From Actinomycetota bacterium (GTDB taxonomy: Bacteria > Actinomycetota > Geothermincolia > Geothermincolales > RBG-13-55-18): a stretch of 32,124 bases of DNA. The notes under the pieces were generated by a model. It worked only from the letters and a program-made list of their open reading frames with translations, did no database searches and was not told the origin of the DNA. Shown here one piece after another: positions 1 to 7,381 of this stretch (positions are counted from its first letter, which is position 1; each line of letters opens with the position of its first letter). The stretch lies in NCBI GenBank assembly GCA_003598015.1, contig QZKE01000090.1:1-32124 (forward strand). The letters run 5' to 3'. A program made the position numbers and the translations under genes.

Positions 1-70
1 ATACATGGGATAGGAGGAAGAGACCCCATCTTCACCTGCGCGCACTCCCTGCGACCAACCCCATAGCCCT

Positions 71-177
71 CCGGGCAGGGTTTTCTATACAGGCTATGCC
101 CGGGCACGGTCTTTCTATTCCTCACGGATTGATACACCCGGTTCCCGGGCGGGGGTTTTCAAACAGGCTATGCCCGG
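71..177. repeat. Two tandem GC hairpin repeats upstream of amidase
   Basis: Two 33-nt units, at 71-103 and 145-177, start 74 nt apart. Each is bounded by CCGGGC and its complement GCCCGG and shares the inner text TTTTC, ACAGGCTAT. Each can fold into a hairpin with a 6-bp GC stem. The rest of the 418 bases before the first gene shows no convincing gene; reading frames there have no ribosome binding site or recognisable protein. The role is unknown: an intergenic repeat family, a transcription end for an upstream gene, or part of a structured leader. Confidence 0.55.
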
Positions 178-418
178 ACGAGGGATCAGATGCGCTGCAG
201 GGGGACGATGGTCATGACCCCGCTCTCGTAAGATCGGGACGACCTGCATGTAAAGATGAACCGGGAAGGGCGTTTTACCGTCAGAGAGCGGATAGGCAAA
301 GCTCAACCGGGCTTTCCGACGTCTGGCGTAAGCTTGGCGGTAGCTCAAGGGTTTGCGGATGAGCTGTCGAAATAGAAAAAGACCTGTCCAGAAGGTGGAA
401 CGGAGGGAAGTTGCCGAC

Positions 419-2647
419 ATGAGCCAGGGTCGCATGCACGGTGGAAGCGGCGTTTGCGCCATGGCGAGGAACGCCGCCACGAGGGTCGTGGCGCTCCTTC
501 TGCTGCTCTGCGTCTCTGTGTCCTTGCTCCTCGTAAGCCCGCCCGCTGCGGACAGGGCCGTGGCCGGCGCCCTCAGCGGTTGGAAGTTCTGCGTGGACCC
601 CGGACACGGTGGAGCTGAGACGGGGGCCCAGGGTCCCACCGGGCTACTGGAAAAAGACGTGAACCTGCAGGTGGCCTACAATCTCAAGGGACTGCTGGAG
701 TCGGAGGGAGCCGAGGTGCTCATGACCCGCACCGACGACTCCGCGGTGAGCATCACCCAGAGGTGGCAGATGGCCAACTCCTGGGGAGCCCACCGCTTCA
801 TCAGCGTCCACCACAACGCCGAGAGCGACAGGAACATCAACTATACCGTGACCCTGGTATCGGTGAACGCCAGCCAGGAAGCCCTTGAGCTGGCCAACGC
901 CGTCCAGGCCGAGCTGGTGGGGGAATTCGGCCTGGGGAATTCGGGAGTCTGGAAGGTGAGCTACTGCGGCGTGCTCAACAATACTACCATGCCCGCCATC
1001 CTCACCGAGGCTTCCTTCATCTCCAACCCGGCGCAGGAACAGCTTTTAAGGGACCCCGCCTACCTCGATCGCGAAGCCGTGGCCATCATGCGCGGCATCC
1101 ACATGCCCTCGAGTATCAATTTCGTGCTGCCGCAGGAAAACCGCGTTTCCTGGGGGCCGGTGAACGTAGAGCTGCAGATGCTGGGAGAGGACAACGTCAG
1201 CCGCGTGGACCTCATGATGAACGGCAGCCTGCAGCAGAGCAAAAGCGCTAAGCCCTTCTCCTTCCAGGTCGACACCACGGGATTCGAGGACGGGACCTAT
1301 ACCCTGCAGGCCGTAGCCTCGTACAAGACGGGCGGCAGTTCATCCATAACACGGGACCTCATCGTGGCCAACGCGGCCAGGCAGTGGTACTTCGCCGAGG
1401 GCACCACTCGCGAGGGTTTCCAGGAGTGGCTCACCGTCCTCAACCCCAATATAGAGCCGGTGGAATTCACCGTTTCCTATGCCTTCCCGGGGAGCGAATC
1501 GCTGATACGCAGTTACCTCGTGGAGGCGGAGAGCCGGCTTTCCATCGAGGTGGTAAACGAGGTCGGGCTTGAACGCGACGTCAGCGTGAGCGTGGAATCG
1601 CCCCTGCCCATCATGGTCGAACGCCCCATGTACTTCCTCTACCATGACCGCTGGGGTGGCGGACACGTCTCCGGCGGAACCAACCAGCCCTCCACCTCCT
1701 GGTATTTCGCCGAGGGCTACACGGGACCCGGGTTCGAGGAATGGCTCTGCCTTCTCAACCCCGGGCAGCAGCCCGCCACGGTGAAGATAGAGTACCTCTC
1801 GCAGGGAGGCCTTCTGAAGGAGGAGGAGAGGGTTGTGTGGCCCTCACGGCGCGACACCGTTTTCGTAAACGAGGTAGTGGGGCCGGACCGGGAGATCTCC
1901 ATGCGGGTCACCTCGGACCAGCCGGTTGTGGCGGAGCGGCCTGTCTATTTCCTTTATCATGACCTCTGGGCCGGAGGTCATGTCTCCACGGGCGCCAATC
2001 AGCCCTCGACCTCCTGGTACTTCGCCGAGGGCTACACCGGACCCGGGTTCGAGGAATGGCTGTGCCTCCTCAACCCCAATCCGGAGCCGAACCTGGTACA
2101 TATAACCTATCAAACCCAGGAGGGCGTCAACATAAGCGACGAAGAGCTGGTCCCGCCGCTGTCCCGGAGAACGGTGGATGTCAATACCCGGGCCGGCGAG
2201 GACCTGTCACTCTCTATCGTGGTGAACGGCGATAAGCCACTGGTGGCGGAGCGGCCCATATACCACGATTACCACGGCTGGTGTCAGGGGGGCGATGTGG
2301 GGATTGGAGTGAGCAAAGCCTCCCGGCACTGGTACTTTGCCGAAGGTTACACCGGGGAGGGCTTCGAGGACTGGCTGTGCCTGCAGAACCCCGGGGAACA
2401 GCCCGTCGTGGCGGAGATAAGGTTCCATCTCGAGAGCGGCGAGGTTCTCTGGGAGGATATATACCTCAACCCACGCAGCCGTACGACCATCAACGCCAAT
2501 ACCATGATGCCCTACCAGGAGGGAGTGGCCTTCTCGGTGCACGCCTCCGGCGATATCATCGTGGAAAGGCCTATATACTTCCTCTACCGCGGTTCCTGGG
2601 TTGGAGAGCATGTCTCCCCCGGCTACGCTCCAGGGGTGGATCGTTGA
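419..2647 (+). CDS. Secreted N-acetylmuramoyl-L-alanine amidase with four C-terminal WYFAEG repeats
   Basis: This 742-residue exported protein should cleave the amide bond between N-acetylmuramic acid and the stem peptide in the cell wall. A basic N-terminus and hydrophobic stretch at about 23-40 form a signal peptide or anchor. An Amidase_3 domain (about 56-230) shows the zinc ligands His63 (DPGHGG), Glu78 and His131 and the catalytic-type Glu197 (LTEASFISN). An Ig-like segment (about 240-320) follows, then four repeats each starting WYFAEG and containing a WL(C/T)-L-x-NP core and an ERP(I/M/V)Y end. I place the start at 419 because GGAGGG lies 11 nt upstream; a longer frame opens at 353 and an internal ATG at 461 is possible. 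The TGA overlaps the next gene. The domain calls are secure; the role of the repeats (wall or surface binding) is inference. Confidence 0.9.
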   Translation: MSQGRMHGGSGVCAMARNAATRVVALLLLLCVSVSLLLVSPPAADRAVAGALSGWKFCVDPGHGGAETGAQGPTGLLEKDVNLQVAYNLKGLLESEGAEVLMTRTDDSAVSITQRWQMANSWGAHRFISVHHNAESDRNINYTVTLVSVNASQEALELANAVQAELVGEFGLGNSGVWKVSYCGVLNNTTMPAILTEASFISNPAQEQLLRDPAYLDREAVAIMRGIHMPSSINFVLPQENRVSWGPVNVELQMLGEDNVSRVDLMMNGSLQQSKSAKPFSFQVDTTGFEDGTYTLQAVASYKTGGSSSITRDLIVANAARQWYFAEGTTREGFQEWLTVLNPNIEPVEFTVSYAFPGSESLIRSYLVEAESRLSIEVVNEVGLERDVSVSVESPLPIMVERPMYFLYHDRWGGGHVSGGTNQPSTSWYFAEGYTGPGFEEWLCLLNPGQQPATVKIEYLSQGGLLKEEERVVWPSRRDTVFVNEVVGPDREISMRVTSDQPVVAERPVYFLYHDLWAGGHVSTGANQPSTSWYFAEGYTGPGFEEWLCLLNPNPEPNLVHITYQTQEGVNISDEELVPPLSRRTVDVNTRAGEDLSLSIVVNGDKPLVAERPIYHDYHGWCQGGDVGIGVSKASRHWYFAEGYTGEGFEDWLCLQNPGEQPVVAEIRFHLESGEVLWEDIYLNPRSRTTINANTMMPYQEGVAFSVHASGDIIVERPIYFLYRGSWVGEHVSPGYAPGVDR
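1385..2644 (+). repeat. Four in-gene tandem repeats with exact 315-bp period
   Basis: The Trp codon opening each WYFAEG motif lies at 1385, 1700, 2015 and 2330, so the period is exactly 315 nt (105 residues) with no indels. Units 2 and 3 are closest (both WYFAEGYTGPGFEEWLCLLNP); unit 1 is most divergent (WYFAEGTTREGFQEWLTVLNP). The constant length with sequence drift indicates old duplication kept under structural constraint, each unit probably folding as one beta-rich domain. Confidence 0.9.
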
Positions 2648-3132
2648 GCGAAGGCGTTATCCTGGGGGTGATATCCGATACCCATCTCTACCGCAGCCCC
2701 CTGCCCCCGCGCATACTGGAGGTAATGAGGGGCGCCGAGCTCATCCTGCATGCAGGCGATATCGTGGAGATGGCCGTTCTCGAGGAACTGGAGGGGATAG
2801 CGCCGGTGACCGCGGTGGCGGGCAACATGGACCACGGCGACCTAAAGGAGCTGCTTCCCGGGAAGCGCGTAGTGGAGGTAGCGGGGAAGCGCATTGGGCT
2901 CATTCACGGTTCGGGCCCCCCCGCGCAGATAACCGGCCGCCTGCGCGGCGAGTTCGAGGAAGTGGACGCCATCGTCTTCGGTCACACCCATCAGGCGTAC
3001 AACCGCGTCGAGGGAGGCGTTTACTTCTTCAACCCCGGCAGCCCCACCGACGTCATGTTCGCTCCCTACAGGTCGGTGGGGTTCCTCGAGGTGGGAGAGG
3101 AGATCAGGGGAAGGATCGTGATGCTGGAGTGA
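2644..3132 (+). CDS. YfcE/MJ0936-type metallophosphoesterase
   Basis: This 162-residue cytosolic protein belongs to the small calcineurin-like phosphodiesterases that bind two metal ions. The metal-site motifs are visible in order: SDTH near the N-terminus, HAGDIVE, GNMDH, an isolated His in LIHGSG, and GHTH followed by NPGSPT. The length fits the family (about 155-185). The start is a TTG whose bases overlap the TGA of the amidase gene (TTGA), with GGGGTGG just upstream, indicating translational coupling. Family members cleave phosphodiesters in vitro, but physiological substrates are mostly unknown, so no gene name is given. Coupling to a wall amidase is unexplained. Confidence 0.88.
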   Translation: MSEGVILGVISDTHLYRSPLPPRILEVMRGAELILHAGDIVEMAVLEELEGIAPVTAVAGNMDHGDLKELLPGKRVVEVAGKRIGLIHGSGPPAQITGRLRGEFEEVDAIVFGHTHQAYNRVEGGVYFFNPGSPTDVMFAPYRSVGFLEVGEEIRGRIVMLE

Positions 3133-3230
3133 AGCGGGGGACGGATAGTGAGGGTACAAGCGGGAGACGATAGCGATGCCTGGGGACGGCCCGGAGCGTA
3201 TCGTAAAGGGTTCTACTGGGAATAATATAG

Positions 3231-3461
3231 ATGGTTCATCTCCGAGAAGTGTGGGTGAATAGTATGGTGATGTTGTGGTCAGGCCTAGGGGTCAGGCCTC
3301 GGATTGTGCCTGACGGACTCATCAATCTAAGCCGTTATGCAGCGATATCAGGGAGGATAGAACTTCCTCGCCATCCATGTCGCGCGGCCAGTTCAGGCAC
3401 AATCCGAGGTCTGACCCCTAGGCCTGACGGTAGCTACCCACACTTCTCGGAGATGAACCAT
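3231..3461. mobile_element. MITE-like non-coding element with nested inverted repeats and ATAG duplication
   Basis: This 231-bp element fills most of the 442-bp gap between the phosphoesterase and DUF3068 genes. Perfect 26-bp terminal inverted repeats lie at 3231-3256 and 3436-3461. A second inverted pair of 36 bp with one mismatch lies inside (3278-3313 and 3393-3428) and contains GGGGTCAG. The sequence ATAG sits immediately outside both ends (3227-3230 and 3462-3465), as a 4-bp target duplication would. An open frame of 94 codons runs through it but is just the palindrome read through. The central loop resembles that of the element at 7005-7140. No transposase is nearby, so any mobilising enzyme would act in trans. 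The remaining bases of the gap show only the downstream Shine-Dalgarno site. Confidence 0.7.
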
Positions 3462-3574
3462 ATAGATATCCCGGATGAAATGACGGGCACGGCACTCGCA
3501 GGAGAACGCCCCTAGCGGATAGAATAAGTCAAGGGAGAGATGAGAATTACGAGATACAGGTAAAGGAGGTTGCG

Positions 3575-4762
3575 ATGAAGGGAGTGACCAGCAAGATCCT
3601 TATAGCGCTGGGTATCGTCCTCATACTGCTCGCCATACTGTGGTGGGCTATCGCGGTCAACGCCCTGGTTAAGATCCCGGACAATCTCGAGTCCACCAGC
3701 AAGTACGAGGGCGAGTTCACCTATTACGTGAACCCCGCAACGCAGGAGCCGCTGCCGGCCGGCGAGGAGCTCAAGCTTCCCATAGCGGTGGAGCGCAATG
3801 TCTCCTCCCTGGCCGAAGAATACGATTCCTCCAAAGCGGTCGTCAGGGAAGAGGTGATCACGGAAGTTGGCGGCATGCAGAACCCGCCGGGTGGCCTGGA
3901 GTCCGTCTACGTACTGGACCGCAGGAACTCGGAAAACCTGGATGACGACCGGGCTTTCGATTTCGTGGAGAGCAACAAGGTCAACCGGCAGGGCAGCTAT
4001 TATCCCCTGCTCCCCTTCGACACCTCCAATGACGAGGTATATCCTGTCTGGAAGGGAGAGATCGGAGAGAGCCTCGATACGGAGTACGTAAGCGAGGAGG
4101 AGAAGCTCGGGGTAACGGTCTACAATTTCAAGGGCAGCGCTACGGTGGAAGATAAAAAGGAGGTCACCGCGGCTTACGTGGAGATCCTGGGCCTGCCGGC
4201 CGAGGTTACCTTCGAGGAGCTGAAGCCACAGCTCGCGGCCCTGGGGGTGGACGTGGACGGGCTCATAGCCCTGGCCACGCAGGTTTTGTCCCCCGAGGAT
4301 CTGCAGGCCCTCAATACGGCGCTGCAGCAGAGCATCCTGGTGAAGTATTACTGGGCCTTCGATGTCGAGATGTCCGTGGAGCCCAAGACCGGCGCCCCGG
4401 TGGACCTGTACAAAGACATCGAGAGCATCTCCATGGAGCTCGACACCTCCGGGCTGATGGATATCTTCACTATCCTGGCCAAGTACTCCAGCGACCCCGT
4501 CCTGGGGCCGGCCCTGAAGCAGCTGGTCGAGCTGCAGAGCCAGATAGGGGAGATGGAACCCTCCAAGATATTCGAATACGACATCGTGCAGACCGAGGAT
4601 ACCGTGAAGGCCGCCATCGATGACGCCAAGGATGCCGCGGGCAAGATCAACCTGGTAAAGGTGTATATTCCCTGGGCATTGCTGATCGTAGGAGCCCTTA
4701 TCCTCATCATCGGTCTGCTCATCGGCGGGGGACAGGCGCCGCCACAGCAGGCGGAGGAATAG
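3575..4762 (+). CDS. DUF3068 / PorA-like membrane protein
   Basis: The 395-residue protein has one N-terminal membrane segment (about 8-29), a long extracytoplasmic domain and one C-terminal membrane segment (about 368-388) followed by a short polar tail. This layout and the opening (short N-terminus, hydrophobic helix, then a YEG-FTYYVNP region) match the DUF3068 family found in actinobacteria and annotated porin PorA-like. The extracytoplasmic part is acidic and has no visible catalytic motif. The start has a near-perfect AAAGGAGGT 4 nt upstream of ATG. The gene stands alone, flanked by a mobile-like element and a terminator. A pore role is not shown by this sequence; envelope structure or lipid handling is equally possible. 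Confidence 0.8.
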   Translation: MKGVTSKILIALGIVLILLAILWWAIAVNALVKIPDNLESTSKYEGEFTYYVNPATQEPLPAGEELKLPIAVERNVSSLAEEYDSSKAVVREEVITEVGGMQNPPGGLESVYVLDRRNSENLDDDRAFDFVESNKVNRQGSYYPLLPFDTSNDEVYPVWKGEIGESLDTEYVSEEEKLGVTVYNFKGSATVEDKKEVTAAYVEILGLPAEVTFEELKPQLAALGVDVDGLIALATQVLSPEDLQALNTALQQSILVKYYWAFDVEMSVEPKTGAPVDLYKDIESISMELDTSGLMDIFTILAKYSSDPVLGPALKQLVELQSQIGEMEPSKIFEYDIVQTEDTVKAAIDDAKDAAGKINLVKVYIPWALLIVGALILIIGLLIGGGQAPPQQAEE

Positions 4763-4795
4763 ATAACTCCAGCGTGCTGAAGGCCGCAGGATCCG

Positions 4796-4823
4796 GAGGG
4801 GCCCGTGGGGGCCCCTCTTATAT
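4796..4823 (+). terminator. Rho-independent terminator after DUF3068 gene
   Basis: A 9-bp perfect stem (GAGGGGCCC at 4796-4804, GGGCCCCTC at 4809-4817) with a GTGG loop is followed by TTATAT. It lies 34 nt after the DUF3068 stop codon, so that gene is probably monocistronic. Confidence 0.75.
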
Positions 4824-4877
4824 CATTGCCCGCCGGAGGCGATGCGTGGATAATCTTCGCAGGAGGAGTGGAGGGAT

Positions 4878-5222
4878 TTGCAGCCGCCGGATGAAGAAGA
4901 GCGCCACTGCCCCATGTGTAATGGCCTGCTCGAGATAACGGAGGAGAAGGGGCTGTTCGTATGCATGCGCTGCAGGTCGCTGGCGCGTTTCCGGGGTGGG
5001 GAACTGCTGGCCATGAAGATCCCCGGCTACGAGCTGCGCCTGGAGGAATTGCAGCGGCATCATGCGGAGGTCCTGGCCTCCATAGAGGGGGAGAGCGGCA
5101 AGGGGGCCGCCCGGGATATGCGGAAGTTGCGTGCGATGCACGAAGAGCGTCAACGGGTATTGTCCGAGTTCTCGTTCCTGGGGTATTTCCGGCAGTTCGT
5201 GGAGAGGTGGCGGGAACGATGA
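4878..5222 (+). CDS. Small zinc-ribbon protein
   Basis: A 114-residue protein of unknown function. The N-terminal 40 residues hold a CPMC...CMRC pair of knuckles, which should bind one zinc. The rest is charged and helical (about 55-105), with a possible coiled coil of Glu/Arg/Leu residues. The start is TTG at 4878, with AGGAGGAG ending 9 nt upstream; no ATG fits without removing the first Cys pair. It ends 59 nt before the L,D-transpeptidase and reads the same way, so the two may share a message. The protein could be a small regulatory or nucleic-acid-binding factor, but nothing visible decides this. Confidence 0.75.
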   Translation: MQPPDEEERHCPMCNGLLEITEEKGLFVCMRCRSLARFRGGELLAMKIPGYELRLEELQRHHAEVLASIEGESGKGAARDMRKLRAMHEERQRVLSEFSFLGYFRQFVERWRER

Positions 5223-5281
5223 CCGTGCATGCAGCGTCTCAATGCCCGACGGCATAGGGAAGAAAGAGGAGAAGGAAGGTA

Positions 5282-6508
5282 ATGCCCAGGAAGAAGCTGA
5301 GCAACTGGGATAAAGTCAAGTCGCTTATCAAGCCCCGCAGTGGCGTAGTGCGTATAGCCCTGGTCGTACTGGGGGGCGTGCTGGCCTTCATGATCCTCGC
5401 TTCCTCGGTGCTGGTCTATGCGGATTCGCGCCACCGCGGCGAGATGTTCCCCAACACCATGGTCCTGGGAGTCGATATCACGGGCATGACCAAAGAGGAG
5501 GCGGTGGCGGCGGTAACGGAGCAAGCAGTAGAGCCGCTCATGAAACCCTTTTCCCTCCAATTTCACGGCAGCGAATGGACCATGGACCCCGCCGAACTGG
5601 GACTCCAGATAGACGTGGAGATGCTCGTGAACCAGGCCTACGAGCAGGGTTGGCAGGGCTCGGTATTCGAGCGAGCCTTTCGCCGTGCCTTCGACCGTCC
5701 CAAGAATATCTCGATAGGGCTGGAATGCTTCATGAACAACGATGCCGTCATCCAGCAATTAAACGCAATCGCGGCCGAGATAGACCGGGAAGTCAGGGAC
5801 GCCTCTCTCGCTTTCGATTTCGAGACGGGAGATCTCGCTTTCAGTCCCTCACAGGACGGCTTGTGGGTAGACGTGGATGCGACCCTGCAGCTGGTGCAAT
5901 CGTCTCTATGCTCGCAAAACCGCGCCATCGAGCCGATAGTGGCCGTTACACCACCCAATCTCTCCAGCGATGATGTCAAGACAGTGCTGGTCGTGGACAT
6001 CATGGGCAACACCCTGAGCTGGTACAGCCAGGATACACTGGTAAAGACCTATTACGTAGCCACCGGGGAGCCCAAATACCCTACGCCCCTGGGCAAGTAC
6101 TACATCATACGCAAGGAGGAAAACCCGGTATGGATCAATCCCAACGTGGAATGGTCGAAGGACATGCCGCCGCGCATAGAGCCAGGACCTTCCAACCCGC
6201 TGGGGGTAAGGGCCCTGGTGACCAGCGCCGCCGGGGGCACGGTCCTTATCCACGGCACGGCTAACCTCACCCCGGGACTATACTCCCACGGTTGTATCCG
6301 CATGGCCAACTGGGCGGTCCTCGAGCTCTTCGACAACGTGAACGTGGGTACGCCCCTATTCATCTGGACTTCCAGGCCTGTTCCGGCGCCTCCTCCCGAG
6401 GAAGGTGAGCCGATCGGCCCCGAGGACCCGGGCCTGGGTCAGGGGGAAAACCAGACGGAGACGCAACCCCAAGATGGCACGCAGCCAGCACCGACAACCG
6501 GTAACTGA
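5282..6508 (+). CDS. Membrane-anchored L,D-transpeptidase (YkuD) with PG-binding domain
   Basis: A 408-residue enzyme expected to form 3-3 crosslinks in peptidoglycan outside the membrane. A single membrane anchor lies at about 22-45. A PG_binding_4-type domain follows (about 65-180; opening GVDITGMTKEEAV). The YkuD catalytic domain occupies about 235-365, with His324 in LIHGTANL and the signature SHGCIRM holding catalytic Cys338 and His336. The C-terminal 40 residues are a Pro/Glu/Gln/Thr-rich tail, likely a flexible wall-spanning end. The ATG has AAGGAAGGT just upstream. A weak inverted repeat (ACCGGT twice) spans the stop codon. With the secreted amidase upstream it marks a wall-remodelling neighbourhood. 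The function is well supported; substrate detail is not. Confidence 0.92.
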   Translation: MPRKKLSNWDKVKSLIKPRSGVVRIALVVLGGVLAFMILASSVLVYADSRHRGEMFPNTMVLGVDITGMTKEEAVAAVTEQAVEPLMKPFSLQFHGSEWTMDPAELGLQIDVEMLVNQAYEQGWQGSVFERAFRRAFDRPKNISIGLECFMNNDAVIQQLNAIAAEIDREVRDASLAFDFETGDLAFSPSQDGLWVDVDATLQLVQSSLCSQNRAIEPIVAVTPPNLSSDDVKTVLVVDIMGNTLSWYSQDTLVKTYYVATGEPKYPTPLGKYYIIRKEENPVWINPNVEWSKDMPPRIEPGPSNPLGVRALVTSAAGGTVLIHGTANLTPGLYSHGCIRMANWAVLELFDNVNVGTPLFIWTSRPVPAPPPEEGEPIGPEDPGLGQGENQTETQPQDGTQPAPTTGN

Positions 6509-6718
6509 ACCGGTAGCCGTGGTCATATCCCTAGGGTAACTCTATGTGCCGTCCACCCCTTCGATGCCTGCCTGCGACCGGCGATGGCATCTCCACCATG
6601 GTGAAGTTATGGCGTACTGACGTATACATACGACGACGGATACCGTCTCGTTATGCAGACAGCCCCGGGACGGCAGCCATCGCCTTTTCTTCACGGGAGC
6701 CCGTGGGACGGGCGGGGC

Positions 6719-6934
6719 TTATTCTTCCCCGTGATACTTGAAAGAGATCTTGACGCGGGCACGGTAGGCCGTTACCTTGCCTTCCTCCACCTTCAAGTCC
6801 AGGTCCGCGATCTCGGCGATGCGCAGGTCCTTGAGGCTTTTCCCCGCCATCTCCACCGCTTTCTTTGCAGCGTCCTCCCAGGATTCGGGACTGGAGCCGA
6901 CCACCTCGATGATCTTGTATACGCTTTCTGGCAT
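6719..6934 (-). CDS. Dodecin family flavin-binding protein
   Basis: A 71-residue protein that matches dodecin along its whole length: MPESVYKIIEVVGSSPESW opening, the helix DAAKKAVEMA, then the strands around AEIADLDLKVEEGKVTAYRA and KISFKYH. Dodecins form hollow dodecamers that store or buffer riboflavin, FMN or, in some cases, CoA-bound ligands in the cytoplasm. The Trp in SPESWEDA corresponds to the residue that stacks on the flavin isoalloxazine ring in known members. The start at 6934 has AAGGGGGAAAG directly upstream on the minus strand. It is convergent with the transpeptidase gene and has no partner in an operon. The many flavoproteins in the window make flavin buffering plausible, but this is only contextual. 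Confidence 0.92.
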   Translation of the reverse strand: MPESVYKIIEVVGSSPESWEDAAKKAVEMAGKSLKDLRIAEIADLDLKVEEGKVTAYRARVKISFKYHGEE

Positions 6935-7004
6935 CTTTCCCCCTTTCGTCTCAGCCGTCTGACCCGATAAAGATATATTTCCCGCCTGCCACGAGTGTAA
7001 ACAC

Positions 7005-7140
7005 GGGGTCAGGCCTCGGATCGGGCCTGAGCCTGATGGTTTGCATCAATATGCAGCGATTTTAAGGGGGAGTCGCACTTCCCCGTCATCCGTGTCACGC
7101 GGACCGCTCGGGCCCGATCCTAGGCCCCCGGGCCTGATCC
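7005..7140. repeat. Second intergenic inverted-repeat element, related to 3231-3461
   Basis: The arms at 7005-7032 and 7106-7140 are complementary with a 7-nt insertion in the right arm; the left arm starts GGGGTCAGGCCTCGGAT, the same text found at 3290-3306. The 73-nt centre keeps the landmarks of the first element: ATGCAGCGAT, then AGGG, then ACTTCC(C/T)CG, CATCC, TGTC and CGCGG. The outer 26-bp ends and the ATAG duplication seen in the first copy are absent here, so this copy is shorter or decayed. It lies in the 447-bp gap between the divergent dodecin and reductase genes. Confidence 0.6.
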
Positions 7141-7146
7141 TTGCAA

Positions 7147-7175
7147 TGGACCGGTATGCAAAGGATAAATATACT
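7147..7175 (+). promoter_or_regulatory. Candidate promoter for the reductase gene
   Basis: TATACT at 7170-7175 is preceded, after a 17-nt spacer, by TGGACC at 7147-7152 (4 of 6 matches to TTGACA). It lies just past the repeat element and would give a leader of about 200 nt before the ATG at 7382. This is a sequence match only. Confidence 0.35.
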
Positions 7176-7238
7176 GGGTGGAGTACCCGGGTTCCCAATA
7201 CGGTTATGCACAGAGAGTGCCTGCGTAGGGGCGCAGGG

Positions 7239-7301
7239 CGCTCGGCCGGGGTGTCCCCGCGAGTATGCTCGAGGAGGCGCAACGCAGACGCGCGCCGAGC
7301 G
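7239..7301 (+). promoter_or_regulatory. Structured leader segment with 8-bp inverted repeat
   Basis: CGCTCGGC at 7239-7246 pairs perfectly with GCCGAGCG at 7294-7301, and a smaller GGGG-TGT-CCCC hairpin lies inside. In the transcript predicted from the promoter at 7147 this would form a long stem about 80 nt before the start codon. It does not match a riboswitch I recognise. In DNA this GC-rich it could be chance. Confidence 0.22.
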
Positions 7302-7381
7302 GGCAGGCGGGCGGAGATGTAACGTACAACGATCGCATTGGGGATCGGCGCACCAAACCCGGGAAGGAAAGGAGGACCGCG

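Noticed and set aside
71..177. CRISPR array
   Set aside because: Only two units, both internally palindromic, with no further spaced repeats and no cas genes.
96..362. 88-codon frame at the window start
   Set aside because: No ribosome binding site, Arg/Gly/Pro-rich shadow-like composition, and it overlaps the repeat hairpins.
3231..3515. 94-codon open frame across the MITE-like element
   Set aside because: It reads through the inverted repeats, has no ribosome site and its sequence is explained by the palindrome.
6692..6705. Terminator for dodecin or transpeptidase
   Set aside because: CACGGG/CCCGTG forms a hairpin but no T-tract follows on either strand.
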